Shown: in pieces, positions 1 to 6,131 of the stretch
Numbering within the stretch: the first letter of the stretch is position 1
Layout of the letters: the number at the start of each line of letters is the position of its first letter
Assembly (NCBI GenBank): GCA_964450645.1
Contig: CAYVEB010000034.1
Location: 1 to 17,367 of the forward strand
Reading direction: 5' to 3'
Origin: JAKSPM01 sp964450645
GTDB taxonomy: Bacteria > Bacillota > Clostridia > Oscillospirales > Oscillospiraceae
Length of the DNA stretch: 17,367 nt
Position numbers and translations under genes: made by a program
Notes under the pieces: generated by a model
The model's database searches: none
Seen by the model: the letters and a program-made list of their open reading frames with translations, nothing else
Told to the model about the DNA's origin: nothing

Positions 1-44
1 TGCTGAGTTGGAATGCACCAGGGACAGCCCAGAAATTTGATACT

Positions 45-87
45 AATCTTAACCTAGGGTTAAGGTTGGTTAAGATTGGTTGAGATC
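45..87. promoter_or_regulatory. Palindrome plus three 10-bp tandem repeats (GGTTAAG half-sites)
   Basis: AATCTTAACC (45-54) faces GGTTAAG (58-64) across a TAG spacer. The rightward half-site then recurs at an exact 10-bp period: GGTTAAGGTT (58-67), GGTTAAGATT (68-77), GGTTGAGATC (78-87). The 10-mer at 45-54 is the exact reverse complement of the one at 68-77. One-helical-turn spacing puts all copies on the same DNA face, as in operators or iterons that bind a protein cooperatively. No gene next to it is intact, so the binding protein is unknown. The repeats are seen directly; the function is inferred. Confidence 0.5.
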
Positions 88-149
88 GCCAGGGAACAGC
101 ATCCTCCGCTTGCTGCATAAGAATCCGCATGAGAATCAATGTCATCCAG

Positions 150-168
150 CCTTAACCCCTTGTTAAGG
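150..168. promoter_or_regulatory. Second palindrome with the same half-site
   Basis: CCTTAAC (150-156) and GTTAAGG (162-168) form a perfect 7-bp inverted repeat around a 5-bp spacer. The half-site is the same as in the array at 45-87, about 100 bp upstream. Two sites of one family on either side of a short stretch would suit a repressor that loops or a replication/partition site, but no evidence separates these options. Confidence 0.4.
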
Positions 169-189
169 ACGTAATTTGCAAATTATTGT

Positions 190-235
190 GTGAACCATAA
201 CCCGCCCCCCTATTATCGGATTTGACTTTAATGCT
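190..235 (+). repeat. 46-bp imperfect direct repeat, copy 1
   Basis: This copy aligns without gaps to 371-416 at an offset of exactly 181 bp. Both copies begin with TGAACCAT and share an 18-base block, TATTATCGGATTTGACTT, while the middle 12 bases differ. In one frame both copies end in Tyr-Tyr-Arg-Ile-stop. The pair brackets the lysozyme-domain remnant at 232-336, so a local duplication within a decaying prophage-type segment is the simplest reading. Confidence 0.6.
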
Positions 236-336
236 TTGGGGACTGGGGCAATGATGATGAGCGTAAAAAGCGTCTGACGGCTGCGGGCTATGATTATAAT
301 GCCGTGCAGAAGCGTGTCAATTCCCTTTTGTCTTAA
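232..336 (+). pseudogene. Remnant of a Cpl-7-type (CW_7) cell-wall-binding domain, C-terminal end of a lysozyme
   Basis: An open frame directly after an in-frame TAA (229-231) and ending at TAA 334-336 encodes about 34 residues, including GDWGNDDERKKRL, TAAGYDYNAVQ and KRVNSLLS. This matches what I know of the CW_7 repeat found at the C-terminus of Cpl-7-like phage and bacterial GH25 lysozymes (a Gly-Trp-Gly-Asn, Glu-Arg, Leu-Thr-Ala-Ala-Gly-Tyr, Val-Gln-x-Arg-Val-Asn pattern). No start codon, ribosome-binding site or catalytic domain is present upstream, so only the last repeat of a once larger enzyme survives. The 46-bp repeats overlap or flank it. The family call is by motif recognition; truncation is seen directly. 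Confidence 0.7.
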
Positions 337-370
337 TCCGCTGGTGAGGCAAAAAATGACAGGTTATGGT

Positions 371-416
371 ATGAACCATGACAAGTCCATCTATTATCGG
401 ATTTGACTTCAATACT
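371..416 (+). repeat. 46-bp imperfect direct repeat, copy 2
   Basis: This is the partner of the repeat at 190-235. It retains TGAACCAT at 372-379 and the conserved 18-base block at 392-409. It runs to within 6 bp of the long hairpin at 422-473, whose arms carry a near-identical decamer (CTATAATCGG against CTATTATCGG here). Confidence 0.6.
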
Positions 417-421
417 AGAGC

Positions 422-473
422 AAAGTTGCCCCGATTATAGCGAATTTGATGTTGCTATAATCGGGACAACTTT
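422..473. repeat. Long hairpin: 20-bp inverted repeat with one mismatch
   Basis: Arms 422-441 and 454-473 pair over 20 bp with a single C/A mismatch (429/466) around a 12-base loop (442-453). Each arm contains the decamer CTATAATCGG or its complement. The right arm is followed only by TTTATG, not by a proper T tract, so it is a poor intrinsic terminator. It could be the end of a miniature element, a regulatory hairpin, or a protein-binding palindrome. Confidence 0.6.
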
Positions 474-656
474 ATGCTGCCGCGGTTGGGTTTTTGATAG
501 GCAAGGAATCCTGGAACAAAATGCACTACGTTCGTTTTTTGCTGATTCAAAAGAGGTAATTATATGAAACTTGACGAAGTGTTTTGCATACAAGAAGACA
601 CGGCGATCAAGCATCCGGGGCATTATGACACGCCGAAAAAATTGGGGGCGAAGTAG
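461..656 (+). pseudogene. Two abutting gene fragments (C-terminal tail, then 30-residue start fragment)
   Basis: Frame 461-559 is open from just after a stop and ends at TAA 557-559. It encodes a tail that includes AAAVGFLIGKESWNK and then HYVRFLLIQKR. Four bases later an ATG (564) with the upstream site AAGAGG opens a 30-residue frame beginning MKLDEVFCIQEDTA and closing at TAG 654-656. The tight stop/start spacing looks like two genes of an operon cut short, the first by the hairpin at 422-473 and the second by a premature stop. I do not recognise either protein. The second could also be a genuine small gene. Low GC against the adjacent core genes fits acquired and decayed DNA. Confidence 0.35.
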
Positions 657-674
657 CCAATGGACGGAAAATAT

Positions 675-713
675 AGGTGCTTTACACGTTTTCCAGGTGC
701 TTTACACGTTTTC
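675..713. repeat. 20-bp tandem duplication across the end of the small hypothetical gene
   Basis: AGGTGCTTTACACGTTTTC occurs at 675-693 and again at 695-713, a 20-bp period. On the minus strand the second copy contains the Glu-Asn-Val-stop end of the gene at 702-968. The tail and stop codon of that gene are therefore duplicated immediately downstream, which marks the junction between the core gene and the decayed patch. Confidence 0.7.
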
Positions 714-968
714 TTCCAGCCACGTCTTCATGGCCTTGCGCCCCTCCTGGCTCATGGGAAAGGTCCGCTCCAGCTCGATCTGGCTCAGCTCGTAGCATAA
801 ATTGCCGTGCCACAGCTCCGCGCGGATGCTGCTGGCGGAATAGTCCACCTCTTTGCTGGTCGCCATGACCACGTTGGGCGTAATTTTGAACCGCAGCAGA
901 CCATAGCTGCCGGTGAACACGTTGTTCATGGCAAACGTGTGCAGGGTCGGGATATAAATATCAACCAT
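702..968 (-). CDS. Small conserved hypothetical protein (88 aa) coupled to pepF
   Basis: The start ATG (968-966) lies inside the last codons of pepF, overlapping it by 8 bases, so translation is probably coupled to pepF. The product begins MVDIYIPTLHTFAMNNVF and ends with an Asn-Val pair. It has no signal peptide or membrane segment and mixes hydrophobic and charged residues like a small soluble domain. I associate very similar short proteins, of unknown function, with Oscillospiraceae genomes, but I cannot name a family. No strong ribosome-binding site of its own is visible. The longer frame reaching back to 1064 is a shadow of pepF. Its last codons and stop are repeated downstream at 675-693. 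Confidence 0.7.
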   Translation of the reverse strand: MVDIYIPTLHTFAMNNVFTGSYGLLRFKITPNVVMATSKEVDYSASSIRAELWHGNLCYELSQIELERTFPMSQEGRKAMKTWLEENV

Positions 969-2772
969 TTTTGCCCAGCAACGCTTCCATTTCATCCAGC
1001 AATTCGCCAAACAGCGCCAGCGCCGCGTTGACAGGCTCCGGCGTGGACATATCCACCCCCGCAATTTTCAGCAGCTCAATGGGCGATTTGCTGCATCCGC
1101 CGGACAGGAACTTTAGATAGTCGTCCACAGCTGGCTTTCCCTTCTTCAAAATGCGGCGGGACAGACTGATCGCCGCGGAATACCCGGTGGCATACTGGAA
1201 CACATAGTAGTTATAATAGAAATGGGGGATCCGCATCCACTCCATGTCGATCTCGTGATCCAGGACGATCCCATCGCCAAAATACTGCCGGTTCAGCTCG
1301 CGGTATTCCCGGTTCAGCAGCTCCGCCGTCAGGGTCTGGCCATCCTGGGAGAGTTGGCCAATCCGCAGCTCAAACTCTGCGAACATGGTCTGGCGGTACA
1401 AGGTGGAGCGGAACTGCTCCAGAAAGTGGTTGATCAGATACGCACGCTCGGTTTTGTCCGTCGTCTTGTTCAGCAGATATTCCATCAGCAGCGCCTCATT
1501 GCAGGTGGACGCCACCTCGGCCACAAAGATCACATAGTTGGAGTCAATCAGCGGCTGGTGCTTGTTGGACAGATAGGAGTGGATCGCGTGGCCCATCTCG
1601 TGCGCCAGCGTAAACTGGCTGTCCAGCGTGCCGGAATAATTCAGCAGCACATACGGATGCTTCCGGCTGCCGGCGGAATAGGCACCGGAGCGCTTGCCCT
1701 CGTTCTCGTAGACGTCGATCCAGCGGTTGTCAAAGCCCTCCTTCAAAATGGCGCGGTATTCTTCGCCCATGGGGGCCAGCGCGTCATAAACCGTCTGCTT
1801 GGCCTGGGCAAAGGGGATTTTCTTGTTCACGCCGGAGACGAGCGGCGTATACAGATCGTACATATGCAGTTCGTCCACGCCCAGCAATTTCTTCCGCAGC
1901 GCCACATAGCGATACATTTTGTCAAAATTCTGATGAACCGTTTCGATTAAATTGTCGTACACGGAAACCGGCACGTTGTTGCCATCCAGCGCGCACGCCT
2001 GCGCCGAGGCATAGCGCCGCGCCTGCGCGACAAACTGGCGCTGCTTGACCTCGGCCGACATGGTGGCGGCCAGGGTGTTTTGGTAGTGTCCGTAGGTGTG
2101 ATAGAGGTTCTCAAAGGCGGACTTCCGCAGGGCGCGGTCCTCGCTTTCCATCAGAGTGATATAGGTGCCGTGGGACAGGGGATGGGCGTTGCCTTCACTG
2201 TCCACCGCGTCAGGAAATGTTAGGTCGGCGTTGTTGAACATGGAGTAGATGTTGTCCGGGGCCTGCGCCATATCCCCGGCGGCGGCCAGAATCTTTTCCT
2301 CGGCCGGCGTGAGGACGTGCGCCTTCCTGCGCAGGATATCGTTCAGATACCGGCGGTATTTTTCAAGGCCCGGCTCGGTCCGATAGAACGCCTCCAGCGT
2401 CGCATCGTCGATGGACAAAATTTCCGGCGTCTCAAAAGCGGTGGCCGCGGCGTATTCCACATAACAAGCCGTCATCCTGCCGACCATATCCTGATATTTG
2501 GGCACCCGCGTGTCCACATCCGCGTTGCGTTCGGCGTAATTCATCAGATCGGAAAACAGCCCGATCACCGTCTCCGTCAGATTCAAATATTCCAGCAGCT
2601 CCCCTGCCGAATGGCGCAAACGGCCCGCGTAACCGGGCGCCTTTGCCCCCAGTTGCTTGAGGGCCTGAAAATCCTGCTCCCAGGCTTCGTCCGTCGGGTA
2701 AAGATCGTGGATCGCCCAGGTATCCGCTTCGGCAATCTCGCTGCGCGCGGGAATCTTTTTTACTTCTGACAT
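961..2772 (-). CDS. pepF: Oligoendopeptidase F, M3 family zinc metallopeptidase
   Basis: This 603-residue cytosolic peptidase hydrolyses short peptides, probably in peptide turnover and nutrition. The zinc site is clear: HEMGH at residues 391-395 supplies two His ligands and the catalytic Glu392, and Glu419 in the segment FVAEVAST is the expected third ligand. The length matches the family (about 600). An N-terminal helical domain precedes the catalytic half, as in PepF. I chose ATG 2772 because AAAGGAG lies 8 bases upstream; the frame extends 11 codons further but into the promoter region. It is transcribed from a good sigma-A promoter (2804-2832), divergently from the TPM-like gene, and the small gene at 702-968 follows it with an overlap. 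No clear terminator follows. Confidence 0.97.
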   Translation of the reverse strand: MSEVKKIPARSEIAEADTWAIHDLYPTDEAWEQDFQALKQLGAKAPGYAGRLRHSAGELLEYLNLTETVIGLFSDLMNYAERNADVDTRVPKYQDMVGRMTACYVEYAAATAFETPEILSIDDATLEAFYRTEPGLEKYRRYLNDILRRKAHVLTPAEEKILAAAGDMAQAPDNIYSMFNNADLTFPDAVDSEGNAHPLSHGTYITLMESEDRALRKSAFENLYHTYGHYQNTLAATMSAEVKQRQFVAQARRYASAQACALDGNNVPVSVYDNLIETVHQNFDKMYRYVALRKKLLGVDELHMYDLYTPLVSGVNKKIPFAQAKQTVYDALAPMGEEYRAILKEGFDNRWIDVYENEGKRSGAYSAGSRKHPYVLLNYSGTLDSQFTLAHEMGHAIHSYLSNKHQPLIDSNYVIFVAEVASTCNEALLMEYLLNKTTDKTERAYLINHFLEQFRSTLYRQTMFAEFELRIGQLSQDGQTLTAELLNREYRELNRQYFGDGIVLDHEIDMEWMRIPHFYYNYYVFQYATGYSAAISLSRRILKKGKPAVDDYLKFLSGGCSKSPIELLKIAGVDMSTPEPVNAALALFGELLDEMEALLGKNG

Positions 2773-2803
2773 GGTGGCATCTCCTTTTTTGAAATATAGC
2801 ATC

Positions 2804-2832
2804 ATTGTAACACATTTCTTTCCCAGTTACAA
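2804..2832 (-). promoter_or_regulatory. Sigma-A promoter of pepF
   Basis: Reading the minus strand, TTGTAA (2832-2827) and TACAAT (2809-2804) are separated by 17 bp. The -10 box is about 30 bases upstream of the start codon. It matches the consensus at 4 of 6 and 5 of 6 positions. Confidence 0.75.
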
Positions 2833-3134
2833 CCAAAAAAACGACCTTGCGGCGCGAATATTCAATTTTTGCGGGCTTCGCATTTGTGAAGTCAAAAAAG
2901 AGATTGCATTTTCCAGGGAAAAGGGGTAGGATAAGGTTAGGGAAGCGCTGAATTGATCTGACGTGCAGATTGTGCAGTCAGTTTTGACAAAACAACAGCC
3001 GCAGCGAATTCTTTGCAAATTCGCGAGGATTTTTTGTAAAGCACGATGGAGATGCAAGCTGCGTGTCAAGGCGTCAGCTGCGATTTTTTCAGAGGTTCCT
3101 TGAAATATTAACACAGAAAGGAGTTGTGAGCGCT
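2833..3134. other. Divergent intergenic region between pepF and the TPM-like gene, with a hairpin
   Basis: No convincing gene lies here. A candidate -35 for the rightward gene, TTGACA (2984-2989), has only a weak -10 match 17 bp on. GCGAATT (3004-3010) and AATTCGC (3018-3024) form a 7-bp hairpin followed after five bases by a run of six T (3030-3035), which could act as a leader attenuator or a weak terminator upstream of the TPM-like gene. The ribosome-binding site AAAGGAG (3117-3123) precedes the start at 3135. Confidence 0.35.
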
Positions 3135-4166
3135 ATGGGCAGAGCAGGCGGCGGAAGCAGCGGAGGCAGCGGAGGCAGCGGAAGCGGCGGCCATTTCGGC
3201 GGCGGACGCAGTTTTTCCTCGCGCTCCGGCGGCGGGCACCGGCCAACCGGTTCCCGGGCGGGCGGCGGCTTTCGCGCGGGAAGCTCCCAGCAGGGCGGCT
3301 ACGGCCCCGGCGGTTTTGGCCCCGGCCCGGAGCCTTATGGTCCGCGGCGCGTTTATCACTTTTGGCCGTTTGGCCGCAGGCATTATTCCGTTATGGGCGC
3401 GGCCCCGCTGGGCTGTTTCGGTTCCGTATTGATTCCTCTGATCGTGGTAGTCGTGGTATTCGTGCTTGTCGTCAGCCTTGGAAGCGGCGGTGCCGATTCC
3501 GACATCCCGGCCAGCACCAGCAACCGCACCCGGATCGAGACGGGTCTCGGTTTTCAAAACGACTGCATTGTAGACGAGCTGGGCTGGATCGACAACATTT
3601 CCGCAACAGAGCGGCGTTTGCAGACCTTTTACGACCTGACCGGCGCGCAGCCCTATGTTTACCTGCGCGGCTACGACCCCACGCTTCGGACTGAGGCGGA
3701 AAAGCTGCAATTTGCCGAGAATTGGTACGACGCGCACATCAACAACGAGGCTACGTTCCTCTTTATCTATTTTGCGGAAGAGGATACGGACTACGATGTG
3801 GGCTATATGACCTATGTAAACGGCCACCAGGTCTCCTCGGTGATGGACGCCGAGGCGATAGAGATTTTCTGGGCGATCACGGACAGCGCGTGGTTTTCCG
3901 ATCTGAGCACGGACGACGTTATCGTGCGCATGTTCAACGACACGGCCGAGCGCATTATGAAGCGCACAACAACGGCGGCGGACGTTTGGAAAATCGTCGC
4001 AATCTGCGCGGGCGTGGTGGCGATCATCGTGGCCATCATCATCCTGATGAAAACGAAGCGTAAACACGCTGCCGAAAAGGCAAAGGAGACGGAGCGCATT
4101 CTCAACACGCCCATCGATCATCCGGAAGACCCCTTGCGCGACAAATATGAAAATCGCGATCCGTAG
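3135..4166 (+). CDS. Gly/Ser-rich membrane protein with a TPM-like extracytoplasmic domain
   Basis: The 343-residue protein has a Gly/Ser/Arg-rich low-complexity region (residues 1-70), a hydrophobic segment at about 94-115 rich in Val, a 165-residue globular domain (about 135-280), a second membrane helix (about 286-304) and a basic, charged tail. The globular part (DELGWIDNISATERRLQTF, VYLRGYDP and the following Asp/Glu-rich segment) resembles TPM (Psb32/MOLO1-like) domains in having an early Asp-x-x-x-x-Ile pattern, a helix, a beta strand and acidic loops. The two helices would place it outside the membrane. It is followed by pspA from a separate promoter. TPM domains and PspA are known to co-occur in envelope-stress modules, so a role in membrane stress is inferred. 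ATG 3135 is used because AAAGGAG precedes it by 11 bases; a GTG or TTG upstream is possible. Confidence 0.7.
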   Translation: MGRAGGGSSGGSGGSGSGGHFGGGRSFSSRSGGGHRPTGSRAGGGFRAGSSQQGGYGPGGFGPGPEPYGPRRVYHFWPFGRRHYSVMGAAPLGCFGSVLIPLIVVVVVFVLVVSLGSGGADSDIPASTSNRTRIETGLGFQNDCIVDELGWIDNISATERRLQTFYDLTGAQPYVYLRGYDPTLRTEAEKLQFAENWYDAHINNEATFLFIYFAEEDTDYDVGYMTYVNGHQVSSVMDAEAIEIFWAITDSAWFSDLSTDDVIVRMFNDTAERIMKRTTTAADVWKIVAICAGVVAIIVAIIILMKTKRKHAAEKAKETERILNTPIDHPEDPLRDKYENRDP

Positions 4167-4167
4167 C

Positions 4168-4196
4168 TTGACAAGCGAACCCTTTCGTGCCATAAT
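4168..4196 (+). promoter_or_regulatory. Sigma-A promoter of the pspA-like gene
   Basis: TTGACA (4168-4173), a 17-bp spacer and CATAAT (4191-4196) start immediately after the stop codon of the TPM-like gene (4164-4166). The near-consensus match suggests substantial expression of the downstream gene independent of the upstream one. Confidence 0.8.
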
Positions 4197-4230
4197 TGGC
4201 ACAGAATGATACGAAAAGGAGAAGATAACC

Positions 4231-4902
4231 ATGGGTATTTTAGCAAGATTTTCCGATATCATGCGGAGCAACATTAATGCGCTCCTGGACAAATACGAGG
4301 ATCCGGCGAAGATGGTCGATCAAACCCTCCTGGATCTGCGCGAAGACCTTGCGGAGGTTAAAAAAGAGACCGCCGGCGTGATCGCGGATGAGAAGAACGC
4401 GCAGCGCCGCTTGGAGGACTGCCAGAACGAAATTCGCCGCTACTCTACCGCCGCCCAAAATGCGCTGAAGTCCGGCAACGAGACGGATGCTCGTACCCTC
4501 ATCGCAAGAAAGCAGCAGCTTGAAGAAACGCTGACCTCTTTGCAGCAAAACTATGACCTGGCCCATGACAATTCCGAGAAAATGCGCGCCATGCACACAA
4601 AGCTGGTCAGCGACATTGAAGCGCTCGAAGCACGCCGCGACACGATCAAGGCAAAGGTTGCAACGGCAAAAGCGCAGTCCCGCGTAAACAAGGTTCTTTC
4701 CGGCACGGATACCTCCGCGTCTTTTGACGCCTTCCGCCGCATGGAGGACAAGGCCAACCGGATGATTGACGCCGCCAGCGCGGAGGCAGAACTCAACGCC
4801 GACCGCCACTCGACGGACGATCTCGCCTCCCGCTACACCACCGGCAGTTCCGCGTCTGTGGACGATGAGCTTGCCCGCATGAAGAAAGAATTGGGACTTT
4901 AA
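4231..4902 (+). CDS. pspA: PspA/IM30 family membrane-stress protein
   Basis: The 223-residue, almost wholly helical protein starts MGILARFSDIMRSNINALLD, the amphipathic N-terminal helix typical of PspA, Vipp1 and LiaH, followed by the characteristic EDPAKMVDQTLLDLRED segment. Long coiled-coil stretches follow (about residues 25-170), with QSRVNKVLSG and FRRMEDKANRM late in the chain. Length fits the family (220-250). Such proteins are ESCRT-III-like and polymerise on damaged cytoplasmic membranes to preserve the proton gradient. Its start follows AAAAGGAG by 9-10 bases. It has its own promoter and ends at a strong terminator, so it is a one-gene unit next to the TPM-like gene. No LiaF, LiaRS or PspC homologue is present in this window. 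Confidence 0.93.
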   Translation: MGILARFSDIMRSNINALLDKYEDPAKMVDQTLLDLREDLAEVKKETAGVIADEKNAQRRLEDCQNEIRRYSTAAQNALKSGNETDARTLIARKQQLEETLTSLQQNYDLAHDNSEKMRAMHTKLVSDIEALEARRDTIKAKVATAKAQSRVNKVLSGTDTSASFDAFRRMEDKANRMIDAASAEAELNADRHSTDDLASRYTTGSSASVDDELARMKKELGL

Positions 4903-4929
4903 TTTATATATTTATATAAATATGTCAAC

Positions 4930-4982
4930 AAGCCTGTTGCAAAACGCGTGCGCATGCACTTTGCAACAGGCTTTCTTTTCGT
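4930..4982 (+). terminator. Rho-independent terminator of pspA
   Basis: A perfect 14-bp stem, AAGCCTGTTGCAAA (4930-4943) with TTTGCAACAGGCTT (4960-4973), closes a 16-base loop and is followed by TCTTTTC. This ends the pspA transcript and marks the border with the decayed patch to the right. Confidence 0.93.
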
Positions 4983-5055
4983 TTAAAACCTTATGATTGA
5001 GCCACCGCGACGGCCAGCATACCGCCTTGCAAAACCGGACTGCCAGACAGGAGTG

Positions 5056-5373
5056 ATGCAACTTGTAAATTACATTTAGAAACCTCAAAATAGCGGCTTT
5101 TATTGTTCAAGCAACTGTCATTTCTAGCGCAACAACATTAAATATGGCGCATGATGGGCGCATGGCAAAAAGTATCCTTGCTGTTGGCGCGCCGGCAAAG
5201 GGCATTGTATCGATTGGCGCAGCAGCTTCCGGCAATATTCAATTGGGCCTTAGCGTTTGGAAAATACTTTGCCATGGGCGATCATGCAAGGGGGTAATCG
5301 CTTAAACGATACAAAAGCAATCGGCAGCGTAGAAAACTTGGGGAACTCATCGTATAAAATATTGCCGATATGA
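5056..5373 (+). pseudogene. Frameshifted remnant of a GIVSIG-repeat protein
   Basis: An ATG at 5056 with CAGGAG upstream runs only seven codons. Protein-like sequence then continues in three frames: 5069-5305 includes ILAVGAPAKGIVSIGAAASG, a second frame near 5269-5294 gives FAMGDHARG, and a third, ending at TGA 5371-5373, gives NDTKAIGSVENLGN. Repeated Gly-x-x-(Ser/Ala)-(Ile/Val)-Gly steps resemble short-repeat beta-solenoid or membrane proteins often found in Firmicutes. Joining the pieces needs at least two frameshifts and loss of an early stop, so I read it as a decayed gene. Alternatively only the 53-codon frame from ATG 5144 is translated. The family identity is uncertain. Confidence 0.45.
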
Positions 5374-5545
5374 AAAAATTACTTGACGTAAATGTTTCAT
5401 TTTATCTTTCTTGGGCAAAAAATGGATAAAACTGTTTATTTCATAAAGAATAAAATGGGCAAATATATTGCAACTGTATCAAGCAAAAAACATAAACCAA
5501 TAAGAGGCGCACAGAAACAGAGCGACACCATAATGGAGGCGCAAG

Positions 5546-5719
5546 ATGAACGACAATCGAAAAACCTCTCTGTGGATACACTGTCCGATCTGTGGAGGTA
5601 AAACAGGAACGAAAGTGTATGCGGATACTGTCCTTGTAAAATTCCCGTTATATTGTCCAAGGTGTAAAAAAGAAATACGGATAGACGTCGTACAACTGAA
5701 AATGGTGTTGAGCAAATGA
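5546..5719 (+). CDS. Cysteine-rich KTR-type small zinc-ribbon protein
   Basis: The 57-residue product contains WIHCPICGGKTGTKV, then VKFPLYCPRCKKEI. Two Cys-x-x-Cys pairs about 24 residues apart form a likely zinc ribbon, and the LWIHCPICGGKT and FPLYCPRCK segments match the Cys_rich_KTR family as I know it, small proteins of unknown function carried on integrative and conjugative elements of Firmicutes. TGGAGG six bases before ATG 5546 is a good ribosome-binding site, and a strong terminator follows at 5738. The gene therefore appears intact although it sits between degraded sequences. It suggests that this patch derives from a mobile element. The frame 5392-5601 on the same strand overlaps it and is not supported. 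Confidence 0.8.
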   Translation: MNDNRKTSLWIHCPICGGKTGTKVYADTVLVKFPLYCPRCKKEIRIDVVQLKMVLSK

Positions 5720-5737
5720 GCCGCACACAGCGAGCGC

Positions 5738-5782
5738 AGAGCCAGCTTCCCATTCTTAGCGAAGGAAAAGCTGGCTCTTTTT
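5738..5782 (+). terminator. Rho-independent terminator of the KTR-type gene
   Basis: A perfect 11-bp stem, AGAGCCAGCTT (5738-5748) with AAGCTGGCTCT (5768-5778), is followed by a run of T to 5782. The T run abuts the stop codon of the converging XRE gene. On the minus strand no T tract follows, so it works mainly for the rightward gene. Confidence 0.9.
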
Positions 5783-6131
5783 ATTTGATAGACGTTGCAT
5801 TTTGATCGCGGAGCGCATTTAGGATAGATTGAAAAACAGGTATAATTGCGGTCGCTTCTTCCTCGCTGCATTCCTCAATCAACAGCCGGAGCTGGCAAAG
5901 CGCGGGCGACTCTCTGCGTATTTCCGGGTTGAAAATTTCCCTGGCGTCTATCTTCAAAGCGCGTACCAAAGGGAACAGAACTTCCATTTTGGGATTTCCC
6001 TTATAGTTTTCAATATTCAAAACCGTGCGGACATCGACATCCGCTGCGTCTGCTACTTCGTTTTGCGTAAAGCCTAATTTTCTGCGGGCACGCTTTACGG
6101 CATCGCCCAAGGGACGAGAATATTCTGGCAT
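5781..6131 (-). CDS. XRE-family helix-turn-helix regulator
   Basis: The 116-residue protein has an N-terminal lambda-repressor-like domain (about residues 9-66): RARRKLGFTQNEVADAADV is helix 1 through the turn, VRTVLNIEN the recognition helix, followed by PKMEVLFPLVRALKIDAREIF, the usual helix 4/5 end. The C-terminal 45 residues are acidic and helical (EECSEEEATAIIPVFQSIL), a possible oligomerisation or ligand domain. ATG 6131 follows GGGGGTG by seven bases; a GTG one codon earlier is an alternative. Such regulators control mobile-element genes, and the upstream region holds several TACAC-type half-sites and a divergent ribosome-binding site with a dead 10-codon frame. Its natural target is probably lost or nearby. 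It converges on the KTR-type gene. Confidence 0.88.
   Translation of the reverse strand: MPEYSRPLGDAVKRARRKLGFTQNEVADAADVDVRTVLNIENYKGNPKMEVLFPLVRALKIDAREIFNPEIRRESPALCQLRLLIEECSEEEATAIIPVFQSILNALRDQNATSIK

Noticed and set aside
190..416. CRISPR-like array
   Set aside because: Only two copies, 181 bp apart, imperfect in the middle, and no cas genes in the window.
2827..3114. Minus-strand open frame of 95 codons upstream of pepF
   Set aside because: It covers the pepF promoter and the leader region of the TPM-like gene and shows no recognisable domain or ribosome-binding site.
3135..3330. GGCAGCGGAGGC-type repeats in the 5' end of the TPM-like gene
   Set aside because: They are short codon runs for a Gly/Ser-rich segment, not regular tandem units, so low-complexity protein sequence explains them.
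3108..4292. Long minus-strand open frame (394 codons) opposite the TPM-like gene
   Set aside because: It is the complement of a GC-rich coding strand, its translation is rich in His, Arg and Ala runs, and it lacks any recognisable domain or ribosome-binding site. The plus-strand gene has a good start and membrane helices.
5392..5601. Plus-strand frame of 69 codons before the KTR-type gene
   Set aside because: It overlaps the start of the well-supported KTR-type gene in another frame, has no good ribosome-binding site and no recognisable motif. A remnant is possible but not supported.
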